From the NCBI GenBank assembly GCA_947505885.1, contig CANNMN010000076.1:1-6333 (forward strand): a DNA stretch of 6,333 bases. The letters are read 5' to 3'. The notes beneath the pieces are model-generated. The model worked only from the letters and a program-made list of their open reading frames with translations. It made no database searches and was not told the origin of the DNA. Origin of the DNA: Rickettsiales bacterium. GTDB taxonomy: Bacteria; Pseudomonadota; Alphaproteobacteria; Rickettsiales; UBA1997. The translations under genes and the position numbers were made by a program. This document shows positions 1 through 6,235 of this stretch, piece by piece; position 1 is the stretch's first letter; each line of letters begins with the position of its first letter.

Positions 1-825
1 GGTGCGGCCAGAGCGAGTTGGAATTACACAATCAAACATGTCGACTCCGCGCGCAACTGCGCCAACGATATCGGATGGTTTTCCTACTCCCATAAGATAG
101 CGCGGCTTTTCTGTGGGAATAAAATCTGCGGCGTAATCGAGAGTTGCGAACATTTCATCTTGTCCTTCGCCCACAGCCAAGCCGCCGATTGCATAGCCGT
201 CGAAACCGATTTCGACTAATTTTTTTGCCGATATTTCGCGCAAATCTTTGAAAGTTGAGCCCTGCATTATTCCAAAAATTCCATAACCTTCGCGCTTCTG
301 AAAGGCATCTTTCGAGCGTTGAGCCCAGAGATTTGAACGCTCCATTGCTTCTCTCGCTTGTTTGTGAGTTGCTGGAAATTGAACACATTCATCAAAAATC
401 ATGGTTATGTCGCTGCCAAGTTGATGTTGAATTTCAATCGAACGCTCTGGTGTTACAAAAAATTTTGTACCATCGATGTGCGAAGAAAATTCAACGCCGT
501 CGTCAGAAATTTTTCTGATTTTTGAAAGCGACATCACTTGAAATCCGCCAGAATCAGTAAGAATGGGGCCGCTCCATCCCATAAATTTATGCAAGCCACC
601 GAGTCTTTCGATCAATTCAGATCCTGGGCGCAACATTAAGTGGTAAACATTGCCCAAAAGAATTTCAGCTCCGGATTTTTTAACGTCGCTTGCTTTCAGG
701 GCCTTCACTGTTGCCACAGTTCCAACCGGCATAAAAGCTGGGGTTTGAATTTTTCCATGTGCACAACTAATTTCGCCGCGCCGCGCTTTGCCGTCACTTT
801 TAAGTAACTGAAAATTAAATTTCAT
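1..825 (-). CDS. tgt: Queuine/preQ1 tRNA-ribosyltransferase (Tgt), 5' part, runs off the left edge
   Basis: This cytoplasmic enzyme exchanges guanine-34 for preQ1 in tRNAs with GUN anticodons (Tyr, His, Asn, Asp), the base-exchange step of queuosine synthesis. The minus strand translates without a stop from the ATG at 825 to base 1, giving 275 residues; bacterial Tgt is about 375, so roughly the last 100, including the CxCxxC...H zinc site, lie outside. The N-terminus (MKF, then KARRGEI and [12 protein letters not shown] at 31-42) matches the family start. [11 protein letters not shown] (90-100) carries D91, equivalent to E. coli D89, and [16 protein letters not shown] (260-275) carries D265, equivalent to the nucleophile D264 of E. 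coli. FGIMQGS and AIGGLAVGE are also visible. The start codon shares two bases with the divergent ccmG start, so its promoter must lie inside ccmG: a TAGAAT -10-like hexamer sits at 853-848 on the minus strand, but no good -35 is visible. The AGG at 841-839 is 13 bases from the ATG, a poor Shine-Dalgarno position. The identification is very secure. Confidence 0.97.
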   Translation of the reverse strand, partial: MKFNFQLLKSDGKARRGEISCAHGKIQTPAFMPVGTVATVKALKASDVKKSGAEILLGNVYHLMLRPGSELIERLGGLHKFMGWSGPILTDSGGFQVMSLSKIRKISDDGVEFSSHIDGTKFFVTPERSIEIQHQLGSDITMIFDECVQFPATHKQAREAMERSNLWAQRSKDAFQKREGYGIFGIMQGSTFKDLREISAKKLVEIGFDGYAIGGLAVGEGQDEMFATLDYAADFIPTEKPRYLMGVGKPSDIVGAVARGVDMFDCVIPTRSGRT

Positions 826-1375
826 GAATCGATTTTTACCTTTTTTAATTCTAATTTTTTTACTTGGGTTGATAGCCGTTTCAACCTACAATCTAAACAA
901 GCAACAAGATGTTAAAACATCTGAAAATAATGAAGAATTTGGCATACATTTCGTCAAATCTGAAATTGCTTTACCAGATTTTTCTTTGCCAAATTTAAAT
1001 CACGACGAAGAGGAATTTTCTAAAAAAGATTTTCGTGGAAAAAAATATTCTCTTATAAACTTCTTTGCCTCTTGGTGCACAACTTGTCGCGCCGAACATG
1101 AAATTTTACTACGCCTAAAAAAGTCAGGAATCGTTGATATGTATGGCGTGGCGTGGCACGACATTTCCAGCAACACGCAAAATTATTTACAACAACATGG
1201 CAATCCATTCAAAAAAGTTGCCAATGACGCAAAGGGCTCTTTGGGCAAGGAATCTTTGATTCAAGCAATTCCCGAAACTTGGATTGTTAACGAAGATGGA
1301 ATTGTCATTTGGCGCTTTCGTGGAAATTTACAGGATTTTTCGATTGAGGAAATTCAAAGTATAGTTTTAGAATAG
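824..1375 (+). CDS. ccmG: CcmG/DsbE: membrane-anchored periplasmic thiol:disulfide interchange protein for cytochrome c maturation
   Basis: The product is a 183-residue TlpA/DsbE-type thioredoxin. Residues 4-20 form a hydrophobic signal anchor, and the rest should face the periplasm. The active site is [13 protein letters not shown] with C85 and C88; the cis-proline loop is AIPETW with P150. The surrounding pattern ([11 protein letters not shown], then YGVAWHD, then GNPF and a conserved acidic turn) follows CcmG rather than generic TlpA. Members of this family keep apocytochrome c haem-binding cysteines, or their partner CcmH, reduced, using electrons passed by DsbD/CcdA. An in-frame stop at 809-811 means translation cannot begin further upstream, and a later start would cut the anchor, so ATG 824 is the credible start even though it overlaps the tgt start. 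No Shine-Dalgarno is evident upstream. No other ccm gene is in the window, so the exact partner is inferred; a general TlpA-like reductase is the main alternative. Confidence 0.88.
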   Translation: MNRFLPFLILIFLLGLIAVSTYNLNKQQDVKTSENNEEFGIHFVKSEIALPDFSLPNLNHDEEEFSKKDFRGKKYSLINFFASWCTTCRAEHEILLRLKKSGIVDMYGVAWHDISSNTQNYLQQHGNPFKKVANDAKGSLGKESLIQAIPETWIVNEDGIVIWRFRGNLQDFSIEEIQSIVLE

Positions 1376-1379
1376 ATCC

Positions 1380-1415
1380 AGGGTCTACACAAAATTTGTG
1401 TTAACCCTATTTCTT
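1380..1415 (+). terminator. Possible weak intrinsic terminator or processing hairpin after ccmG
   Basis: AGGGT (1380-1384) pairs with ACCCT (1404-1408), and ACACA (1387-1391) pairs with TGTGT (1397-1401), with a 2x2 internal loop and a 5-nt AT loop. The tail ATTTCTT (1409-1415) is only moderately T-rich and abuts the first base of the tRNA. It lies 5 bases after the ccmG stop. It could end ccmG transcription or separate ccmG mRNA from the tRNA precursor. Without a clean T-run, the terminator call is tentative. Confidence 0.35.
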
Positions 1416-1489
1416 GGCCGGGTAGCAAAGTGGTAATGCAAGGGCCTGCAAAGCCTTGATGGCCAGTTCGATTCTGGCCCCGGCCTCCA
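1416..1489 (+). tRNA. tRNA-Cys (anticodon GCA)
   Basis: A complete 74-nt cloverleaf can be folded by hand. The acceptor GGCCGGG (1416-1422) pairs with CCCGGCC (1479-1485). The D stem GCA/TGC is at 1425-1427 and 1437-1439, with GG in its loop. The anticodon stem AGGGC/GCCTT (one G-U pair) encloses loop CTGCAAA (1446-1452), giving anticodon GCA at 1448-1450. The T arm is GCCAG-TTCGATT-CTGGC (1462-1478). Base 73 is T, the known cysteine identity discriminator, and CCA is encoded at 1487-1489. The pgi start follows 17 bases later with no terminator between, so the tRNA probably sits in the pgi leader and is released by RNase P and 3' processing. It is not a Tgt substrate, so its closeness to tgt is not functional on that account. 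Confidence 0.97.
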
Positions 1490-1506
1490 AGAATATTAAG
1501 CTCTGA

Positions 1507-2721
1507 ATGCCTCACACCCTCTTCTCGCAGCATTTCAAAAACACTTCTTCAGACAAAAAAATTTTTGCTCTTTGTAAAAAGTCTGCCGATATTTTGCGCA
1601 ATAAAATCAGAGATTCAGAACTTGCGGCGATCGACATCATCTCTTCAAATCGCGATTTAAAAGAATTAGAAAAATTCGCGAAAAAAATCTCTGTTCACAA
1701 AAAAATTCTCGTTCTTGGAGTAGGCGGATCAAGCCTTGGCGGTAAAACTTTAAGCGCGCTAAAGTCACAGCAAAAAGTAGAGTTTCTTGAATCAATCGAC
1801 CCAGCAACTCTGCAAGATTGCCTAACAAATCTTGATTTTAAAAACACATTTTTTTTAGTAATCAGCAAATCTGGCGAAACTATTGAAACCATCTGCCAGA
1901 CCTTGATAATTCTGGATGAATTGCAGAGCCAAAAAATTAAAAATTTTGCGAAACAATTTTTGTTCGTTACCGAATCAGAAGAAAATTCTCTCGCAAAAAT
2001 CGCTAAAAAAATCGGCGCAGAAATTACTGCCCATTCCAACAAAATTGGTGGTAGATATTCTTGTTTCTCAATCGTTGGATTATTGCCCGCCTTGCTCGTT
2101 GGACTTGATGCTAAAAAAATTCGCGGCGGCGCAAAAAAAGTTATGCAAGAATTTTTGAGCGGCGACTCAATCACCAATTCTTGCGCGATTCAACTCACCG
2201 CTTTTGAGAAGGGATTCGCCAGCAATGTCGTGATGCCTTATATCGATCGTCTGAAAAACTTCACTGACTGGTATCGACAACTTTGGGCGGAATCTCTCGG
2301 TAAAAATAACTTTGGCTCAACTCCAATAAACTCAATGGGGACGGTAGATCAACACAGTCAGTTGCAGCTTTATCTCGACGGCCCGAAAGATAAATTTTTT
2401 ACCTTCATCACCACGCAAAAACAACAAAAGGACTTTACGATTAAAGATTTGAGCGGCTGCAAAACATTATTCGGCGGCAAAAAATTAAGTGATATTGTGG
2501 TGATCGAACAAGAAACCACGATCGCAGTTTTAGAACAAAAAAAATTACCAATTCGAATCTTTGCAATCACCAAACTTGATGAGGAAGTTCTTGGCGGATT
2601 GATGATGCAGATGTTCCTCGAAACAATTTTAATCGCTTACACAAAGGGCATCAATCCATTTGATCAGCCTGCGGTTGAGCTTCGCAAAGATTTAGCTAAA
2701 AAATTTCTCAGAAAAAAATGA
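1507..2721 (+). CDS. pgi: Glucose-6-phosphate isomerase (short bacterial form)
   Basis: This cytoplasmic enzyme interconverts glucose 6-phosphate and fructose 6-phosphate. The 404-residue product is shorter than E. coli Pgi (549) and the roughly 450-residue Bacillus type, but holds both SIS sugar-isomerase domains. Visible landmarks are GVGGSSLG (71-78), the phosphate-binding SKSGETIET (120-128), GGRYS with R183, AESLGK with E262 (catalytic base position), GTVDQHSQ with H283, and the C-terminal signature NPFDQPAVELRK (383-394) ending in K394, the position of the catalytic lysine. All expected catalytic residues are present. The signature differs from the usual NPFDQxGVExGK by Gly to Ala and Gly to Arg. 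An in-frame TGA at 1504-1506 rules out an earlier start; no Shine-Dalgarno is evident. It lies directly after tRNA-Cys and overlaps dsbB by ATGA (2718-2721). An 8-T run at 1849-1856 does not break the frame. Confidence 0.94.
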   Translation: MPHTLFSQHFKNTSSDKKIFALCKKSADILRNKIRDSELAAIDIISSNRDLKELEKFAKKISVHKKILVLGVGGSSLGGKTLSALKSQQKVEFLESIDPATLQDCLTNLDFKNTFFLVISKSGETIETICQTLIILDELQSQKIKNFAKQFLFVTESEENSLAKIAKKIGAEITAHSNKIGGRYSCFSIVGLLPALLVGLDAKKIRGGAKKVMQEFLSGDSITNSCAIQLTAFEKGFASNVVMPYIDRLKNFTDWYRQLWAESLGKNNFGSTPINSMGTVDQHSQLQLYLDGPKDKFFTFITTQKQQKDFTIKDLSGCKTLFGGKKLSDIVVIEQETTIAVLEQKKLPIRIFAITKLDEEVLGGLMMQMFLETILIAYTKGINPFDQPAVELRKDLAKKFLRKK

Positions 2722-3224
2722 AAAAAGGCGGATTGGTAATTCTACTGCTCGCTTCAACTTTTGCCCTAGTCTTTGCTTACGTTTTGCAATTCGTATTTGA
2801 TTATCAGCCTTGTATTTTGTGCCTTTACCAGCGCCTACCTTTCTTCGCCATCATCGCCTTGTCGGCTGTTGGGCTGGCATTATTCAGTTCGGATAAATTC
2901 GTCAAAGTTGTTGCGTTTTGTTGCATTGTTTTGCTCACAATTAACATCGGAATTTCGCTTTACCATGTTGCGGTTGAACAAAAATTTATCGAAGGACCAA
3001 CAGTGTGCGAGTCATCTTCAAGCTTGAATACAGTAAGAAGTGTTGAAGATCTAAAAACAGAACTTCTCAAGACAAAATCCGTGCGTTGCGATGAGCCACA
3101 AATTTCTTTTTTAGAACTTTCCATGGCCGCTTGGAACGCAATCTACTGCATCTTGCTAGTATTTTTTAGCTGGCGCAATCGCAAGCTTTGGACAAAGGGA
3201 CTTGGAGCAATCAACAAGAAGTAG
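2718..3224 (+). CDS. dsbB: DsbB-family quinone-linked disulfide bond formation protein
   Basis: This inner-membrane protein reoxidises the periplasmic dithiol oxidase DsbA and passes the electrons to ubiquinone. The 168-residue product has four predicted membrane helices (about 5-25, 40-57, 62-84 and 133-151). The first periplasmic loop carries C32-I-L-C35 followed by LYQR with R39; this matches E. coli C41/C44 and the quinone-site R48. The second periplasmic loop carries C97 and C124, equivalent to C104/C130. The C124 context (RCDEPQISFLELSMAAWN) is characteristic of DsbB. Its ATG overlaps the pgi stop as ATGA and no Shine-Dalgarno is visible, so translation is probably coupled to pgi. The last 69 bp overlap the convergent binding-protein gene. 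No dsbA is in the window, so the partner is inferred. The cysteine pattern makes the identification strong. Confidence 0.93.
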   Translation: MKKGGLVILLLASTFALVFAYVLQFVFDYQPCILCLYQRLPFFAIIALSAVGLALFSSDKFVKVVAFCCIVLLTINIGISLYHVAVEQKFIEGPTVCESSSSLNTVRSVEDLKTELLKTKSVRCDEPQISFLELSMAAWNAIYCILLVFFSWRNRKLWTKGLGAINKK

Positions 3225-4055
3225 ATTAATCGTTGTCGCAAAAAGCGAAAAAAGATCAGAAGAATTAGCGGCGCCGCCGACTGTGAAGGGCAAAAGAATC
3301 ACTCGAGTTTTTGTTTTTTCACTCAACCAAAAAATTGCTTTTTTATCTTCATAATTAGCAAAAATTATCGCCTTAGCCGGATTATTTTTTAGCTCCACAA
3401 CAATCTCGTTTAGACTTTGATTGTTTTTTATAAAACTTTTTTTGGCTTCAATTTTTGCCGCAATTTTTAAGCCTAACCACTGCGTTAAATCCAGCCAAGA
3501 ATCGTCGCTGATAACAACCCTCATACCTTTCAAGGGCTCGGCCGCCTTCTCCCAAATTTTAATTGAGCTTTGCCATTTTACAGAAAATTTTTCGTAAGAG
3601 CTTTGGTAAAAACTAGAATTAATCGCATCGAGTAACTTAACCCGCCGCGTAAATTCAGCGGCAACTAGTCCAATGTTGTAGGGATTTAGATGAGCTCTAG
3701 GCAAAACTTTTTCACCTTTAGACACGTCTCCAGAAATCATAAATAATGCCTCTGGATTTGTGCGCGCTGCAACGTTGTCACTTTCATTAATTGCTCTTGT
3801 CAGCCACTTCGCTTCGAGTCCGCCGCCAGAGCAAAAGACCATGTCGGCGCTGCGGATCGCCTTAAGTAATCCATTGCTAACTCGCACATTCGCCGCATTT
3901 TCCATAGGCGAGGTGCCCGTCACAATCTGAGCTTTATTTCCAACAATCTCGTGCGCCAAACTAGCCCATTCAGGCTCGCAGGCAAAAATTGTGATTTTTG
4001 CTTCAGCGGCTTTTACCGAGAAACAAAGCAGAAAAATAAAAATTTTGACTCTCAT
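3156..4055 (-). CDS. Divergent ZnuA/TroA-family periplasmic metal-binding protein of an ABC transporter, metal ligands largely replaced
   Basis: The 299-residue product begins with a Sec signal peptide (hydrophobic core 4-13, likely cut after AEA at 19; no lipobox). The mature start, ITIFACEPEWASLAHEI, and the C-terminal ILLPFTVGGAANSSDLFSLF (253-272) align by eye with alphaproteobacterial zinc-binding-protein homologues, which capture Zn(II) or Mn(II) for ZnuBC-type permeases. The usual ligand sites are altered. The DPHH-type motif reads NAAN (53-56). The NPHxxLDP-type motif reads LPRAHLNP (118-125), with Arg at the expected His and a single His at 122. The third site (YHxxW in relatives) reads SDDSW (183-187). 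Only two histidines, H35 and H122, occur in the whole protein. It may bind metal through D184/D185, D267 and H122, bind something else, or have lost uptake function. No permease or ATPase gene lies beside it. Its 3' end overlaps dsbB by 69 bp. The family is fairly secure; the ligand is unknown. Confidence 0.75.
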   Translation of the reverse strand: MRVKIFIFLLCFSVKAAEAKITIFACEPEWASLAHEIVGNKAQIVTGTSPMENAANVRVSNGLLKAIRSADMVFCSGGGLEAKWLTRAINESDNVAARTNPEALFMISGDVSKGEKVLPRAHLNPYNIGLVAAEFTRRVKLLDAINSSFYQSSYEKFSVKWQSSIKIWEKAAEPLKGMRVVISDDSWLDLTQWLGLKIAAKIEAKKSFIKNNQSLNEIVVELKNNPAKAIIFANYEDKKAIFWLSEKTKTRVILLPFTVGGAANSSDLFSLFATTINLLLVDCSKSLCPKLAIAPAKKY

Positions 4056-4276
4056 TTAAAAAAATTTGCTCGTAAAAATCTGCTCAATCAAAGTTACAGC
4101 CATATAATTTCGGAATAATTTCAAACTCTAAATTTTATGACCAAAGCCGATGATAAATCAGCAATGATGAAGCAATCAGGTTAATTTAAAGTTATAAAAA
4201 TTCTTCTAGTAGAAACCAGCGCGGCCTTTTAAGGCAAAGCTAAACAATAAATTCTTCAACTCAAATTATTCAAAAC
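4056..4276. promoter_or_regulatory. 221-bp AT-rich divergent intergenic region between the ZnuA-like gene and fabZ
   Basis: Both flanking genes are transcribed outward from this stretch, so it should hold their promoters. On the plus strand there is a perfect TATAAT at 4103-4108 and a TATAAA at 4193-4198, but neither has a convincing TTGACA partner at 16-18 bp, so these are candidates only. A small GC-rich inverted repeat (GCCTTTTAAGGC, 4224-4235) lies 41 bases before fabZ; its stem is too short to call a terminator. A 15-codon ORF (4137-4184) begins with ATG, has no ribosome site and is not called as a gene. The fabZ start has no visible Shine-Dalgarno. I see no tRNA, riboswitch or long repeat here. 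In many Proteobacteria lpxD would directly precede fabZ; nothing resembling it is present. Confidence 0.4.
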
Positions 4277-4735
4277 ATGAGCAAACAATCAATCATCGGC
4301 ATCGAACAGATTCTTAAATCTTTGCCGCACCGCTACCCATTTTTACTCGTGGATAAAGTTATTGAACTTGAGCTCGGCAAAAAAATCGTCGCGATCAAAA
4401 ATGTAACCTTCAACGAGCCGCACTTTCTTGGACATTTCCCTGATCATCCAATAATGCCTGGCGTTCTAATCATTGAGGCGATGGCGCAAGCCGGAGCATT
4501 GATGGTAACTTCTGCTCCTGGCTTTAAACCAGAAGAAAAACTAGTTTATTTTATGTCGATCGATGGAGCTAAGTTTAGGAAACCAGTAATTCCTGGCGAT
4601 GTTTTAGAATTGCATGTTGAGGTCGTACAAAGCCGCGGCCCAGTCTGGAAACTTTCTGCTGTGGCTATCGTCGACGGACAAAAAGTTTCTGAAGCGCAAC
4701 TTTCGGCAATGATTGTCGATAAGGAGAAAAAATAA
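4277..4735 (+). CDS. fabZ: (3R)-hydroxyacyl-ACP dehydratase FabZ
   Basis: FabZ removes water from 3-hydroxyacyl-ACP in type II fatty acid elongation, in the cytoplasm. The 152-residue product has the full single hot-dog fold of the family. Residues 13-27 (LKSLPHRYPFLLVDK) are the typical N-terminal signature. GHFPDHPIMPGVL (52-64) holds catalytic H53, and EAMAQAGA (67-74) holds catalytic E67, matching the His/Glu pair of characterised FabZ proteins. Length is normal and no key residue is missing. It appears to be the first gene of the run with lpxA and dnaQ, since the gene upstream points the other way. The fabZ-lpxA pairing is classic: FabZ and LpxA both draw on 3-hydroxyacyl-ACP, so the pair sits at the branch between phospholipid and lipid A synthesis. 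Its stop overlaps the lpxA start by one base. Confidence 0.97.
   Translation: MSKQSIIGIEQILKSLPHRYPFLLVDKVIELELGKKIVAIKNVTFNEPHFLGHFPDHPIMPGVLIIEAMAQAGALMVTSAPGFKPEEKLVYFMSIDGAKFRKPVIPGDVLELHVEVVQSRGPVWKLSAVAIVDGQKVSEAQLSAMIVDKEKK
4721..4726 (+). promoter_or_regulatory. Strong Shine-Dalgarno for lpxA
   Basis: AAGGAG lies 8 bases before the lpxA ATG and inside the last codons of fabZ. It is the clearest ribosome-binding site in the window, where most other starts lack one, and it supports ATG 4735 as the lpxA start despite the one-base TAATG overlap. Confidence 0.8.
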
Positions 4736-5544
4736 TGACGGCAAAAATTCATCCAACCGCACTAGTCAGCAATAAAGCGCAGCTCGGCGATAATGTTGAA
4801 ATTGGAGCATTTTCAATCATTGGCGACGAGGTAAAAATTGGCGACGGCACCACTATTAAATCGCACGTTGTAATCGAGGGCGACACAACGATCGGCAAAA
4901 ATAATATGATTTTTCCTTTCGCTACAATCGGCCTTGCGCCACAAGATCTTAAGTTCAGAAGCGAAAAATCAAAAGTCGTAATCGGCGATAATAACAGCAT
5001 TCGCGAATATGTGACGATTCATATCGGCACCCGAGATGGCGCAATGCTAACTAAAATTGGCAATAATTGTTTGTTGATGGTTGGTGCACACATCGCTCAT
5101 GATTGCATAGTAGGAAATCATGTCATTCTCGCTAATAATGCCACGCTCGCGGGACATGTTGAGCTTGGTGATTACGTCGTAATTGGCGGACTTTCTGCGC
5201 TACATCAATTCGTTCGTGTTGGCGCTGGAGCCATGATTGGCGGCATGTCCGGTGTTGAGCATGATGTCATTCCAAATGGCTTAGTAATGGGTGAACGCGC
5301 CTCTCTCGCTGGCTTGAATCTAATTGGAATGAAACGTCGCGGTATCTCTCGAGAAGAAATTCATTCACTGCGCAACTTCTTCAAACAAGCCTTCGCTGAA
5401 AGTGAAAAAAGTTTTTCTGCGCGCGTTGAAGAAATTTCTAAAGAATTCTCAAGCGAAACAGTTCAAGAAGTCGTGAGTTTTGTAAAATCAGAATCATCGC
5501 GTTCTTTCTGCCAGCCAAAATCAACTCACAACCTCGGAAACTAA
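4735..5544 (+). CDS. lpxA: UDP-N-acetylglucosamine O-acyltransferase LpxA
   Basis: LpxA transfers a 3-hydroxyacyl chain from ACP to the 3-OH of UDP-GlcNAc, the first step of lipid A synthesis, as a cytoplasmic trimer. The 269-residue product is close to the E. coli length (262). Residues 1 to about 185 are hexapeptide repeats of a left-handed beta-helix; about 186-269 form the helical C-terminal domain (GMKRRGISREEIHSLRN at 198-214). With a constant offset of three to E. coli, K73, H96 and the catalytic H122 (in AHIAHDC, 118-124) match K76, H99 and H125. G170 matches E. coli G173, the hydrocarbon-ruler position where Gly permits a long (about C14) hydroxyacyl chain; that specificity is an inference. 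The tail after about 255 is not family-typical. It is probably translated from its own strong ribosome site with fabZ, and is followed one base later by dnaQ rather than the usual lpxI or lpxB. Confidence 0.97.
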   Translation: MTAKIHPTALVSNKAQLGDNVEIGAFSIIGDEVKIGDGTTIKSHVVIEGDTTIGKNNMIFPFATIGLAPQDLKFRSEKSKVVIGDNNSIREYVTIHIGTRDGAMLTKIGNNCLLMVGAHIAHDCIVGNHVILANNATLAGHVELGDYVVIGGLSALHQFVRVGAGAMIGGMSGVEHDVIPNGLVMGERASLAGLNLIGMKRRGISREEIHSLRNFFKQAFAESEKSFSARVEEISKEFSSETVQEVVSFVKSESSRSFCQPKSTHNLGN

Positions 5545-5545
5545 A

Positions 5546-6235
5546 ATGCGCGAACTCTGTCTCGACATTGAAACCACCGGCCTCGATCCACGCAGCGGGC
5601 ATCGCATTGTTGAAATTGCAGCAATCGAATTGGTGAATAAAGTTCGCACTGGAAATTTTTTTCACAGCTACGTCAATCCTAGGCGCGACATGCCTCAAGA
5701 GGCTTTCAAAATTCACGGAATCTCCAGTGAATTTTTACGCGACAAACCAATTTTTGATCACATCGCCAACAAGTTTTTAGACTTCGTTAAGGATACAAAA
5801 ATTGTTATTCACAACGCCGCTTTCGACACTAAATTTATTAATTACGAATTAAAAATTATTGGCCTGCCCGAGCTCAATATGAAAAACGTGATCGACTCAC
5901 TCACAATCGCGCGCCAAAAATTTCCCGGATCTCCCGCTTCGCTCGATGCTCTCTGCCGCAGGTTTAATGTCGATCTAACCAAAAGAACAAAGCACGGCGC
6001 GTTGCTGGATACCGAGCTACTCTGCGAAGTTTACATTGAGTTGATGGGTGGTGCACAAACCGGCTTTGGCTTTGGCGCGGCACAAAAAGAAGTGGCAAAA
6101 ATTATCGCGAATGTCGACGCCTCTGAAAATAAAAATATCCTGCCAAAGCGCGATTTTCACACATCCAAAGACGATCTGAAGCTCCATCAAGAATTTATAA
6201 CTAAGCACCTCAAAGAAAATATGTGGGGATATTAA
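5546..6235 (+). CDS. dnaQ: DNA polymerase III epsilon subunit (3'-5' proofreading exonuclease)
   Basis: This protein is the DEDDh exonuclease that proofreads for the replicative polymerase. The 229-residue product is near the usual length (E. coli 243). Exo I is LDIETTGLDP with D7 and E9; Exo II is HNAAFDTKFIN with D94; Exo III is KHGALLDTELL with H150 and D155. All five active-site residues are present. After the exonuclease domain, QTGFGF (171-176) sits where E. coli epsilon has the beta-clamp motif QTSMAF, so it is a likely clamp-binding site. The remaining 50 residues, a variable linker then a helical tail, match the region that binds the polymerase alpha subunit. The presence of both regions argues for true DnaQ over a stand-alone RNase T- or ExoX-type nuclease. 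It starts one base after the lpxA stop with only a weak GGA (5536-5538) upstream, so it is probably cotranscribed with fabZ-lpxA. Past the stop the same frame stays open to the window edge. Confidence 0.95.
   Translation: MRELCLDIETTGLDPRSGHRIVEIAAIELVNKVRTGNFFHSYVNPRRDMPQEAFKIHGISSEFLRDKPIFDHIANKFLDFVKDTKIVIHNAAFDTKFINYELKIIGLPELNMKNVIDSLTIARQKFPGSPASLDALCRRFNVDLTKRTKHGALLDTELLCEVYIELMGGAQTGFGFGAAQKEVAKIIANVDASENKNILPKRDFHTSKDDLKLHQEFITKHLKENMWGY

Noticed and set aside
255..518. 87-codon plus-strand ORF and a 77-codon minus ORF (155-388) at the left
   Set aside because: Both overlap the well-conserved tgt coding frame on the minus strand and encode nothing recognisable.
1493..1505. 13-base sequence ATATTAAGCTCTG repeated exactly at 6229-6241
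   Set aside because: One copy precedes pgi and the other spans the dnaQ stop, so contexts differ; a single 13-mer repeat in 6.3 kb of AT-rich DNA is plausible by chance.
1849..1856. Eight-T run in pgi considered as a programmed slippage or frameshift site
   Set aside because: The reading frame continues correctly through it with conserved motifs on both sides; A/T runs are frequent throughout this AT-rich sequence.
1695..2177. 160-codon minus-strand ORF antisense to pgi
   Set aside because: It lies wholly within pgi, whose catalytic motifs are intact, and its translation shows no recognisable domain; it is a shadow frame.
3236..3248. TCGCAAAAAGCGA inverted repeat downstream of dsbB considered as its terminator
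   Set aside because: The stem is only four pairs and is followed by A's rather than T's on the dsbB strand; it also lies inside the opposite-strand coding region.
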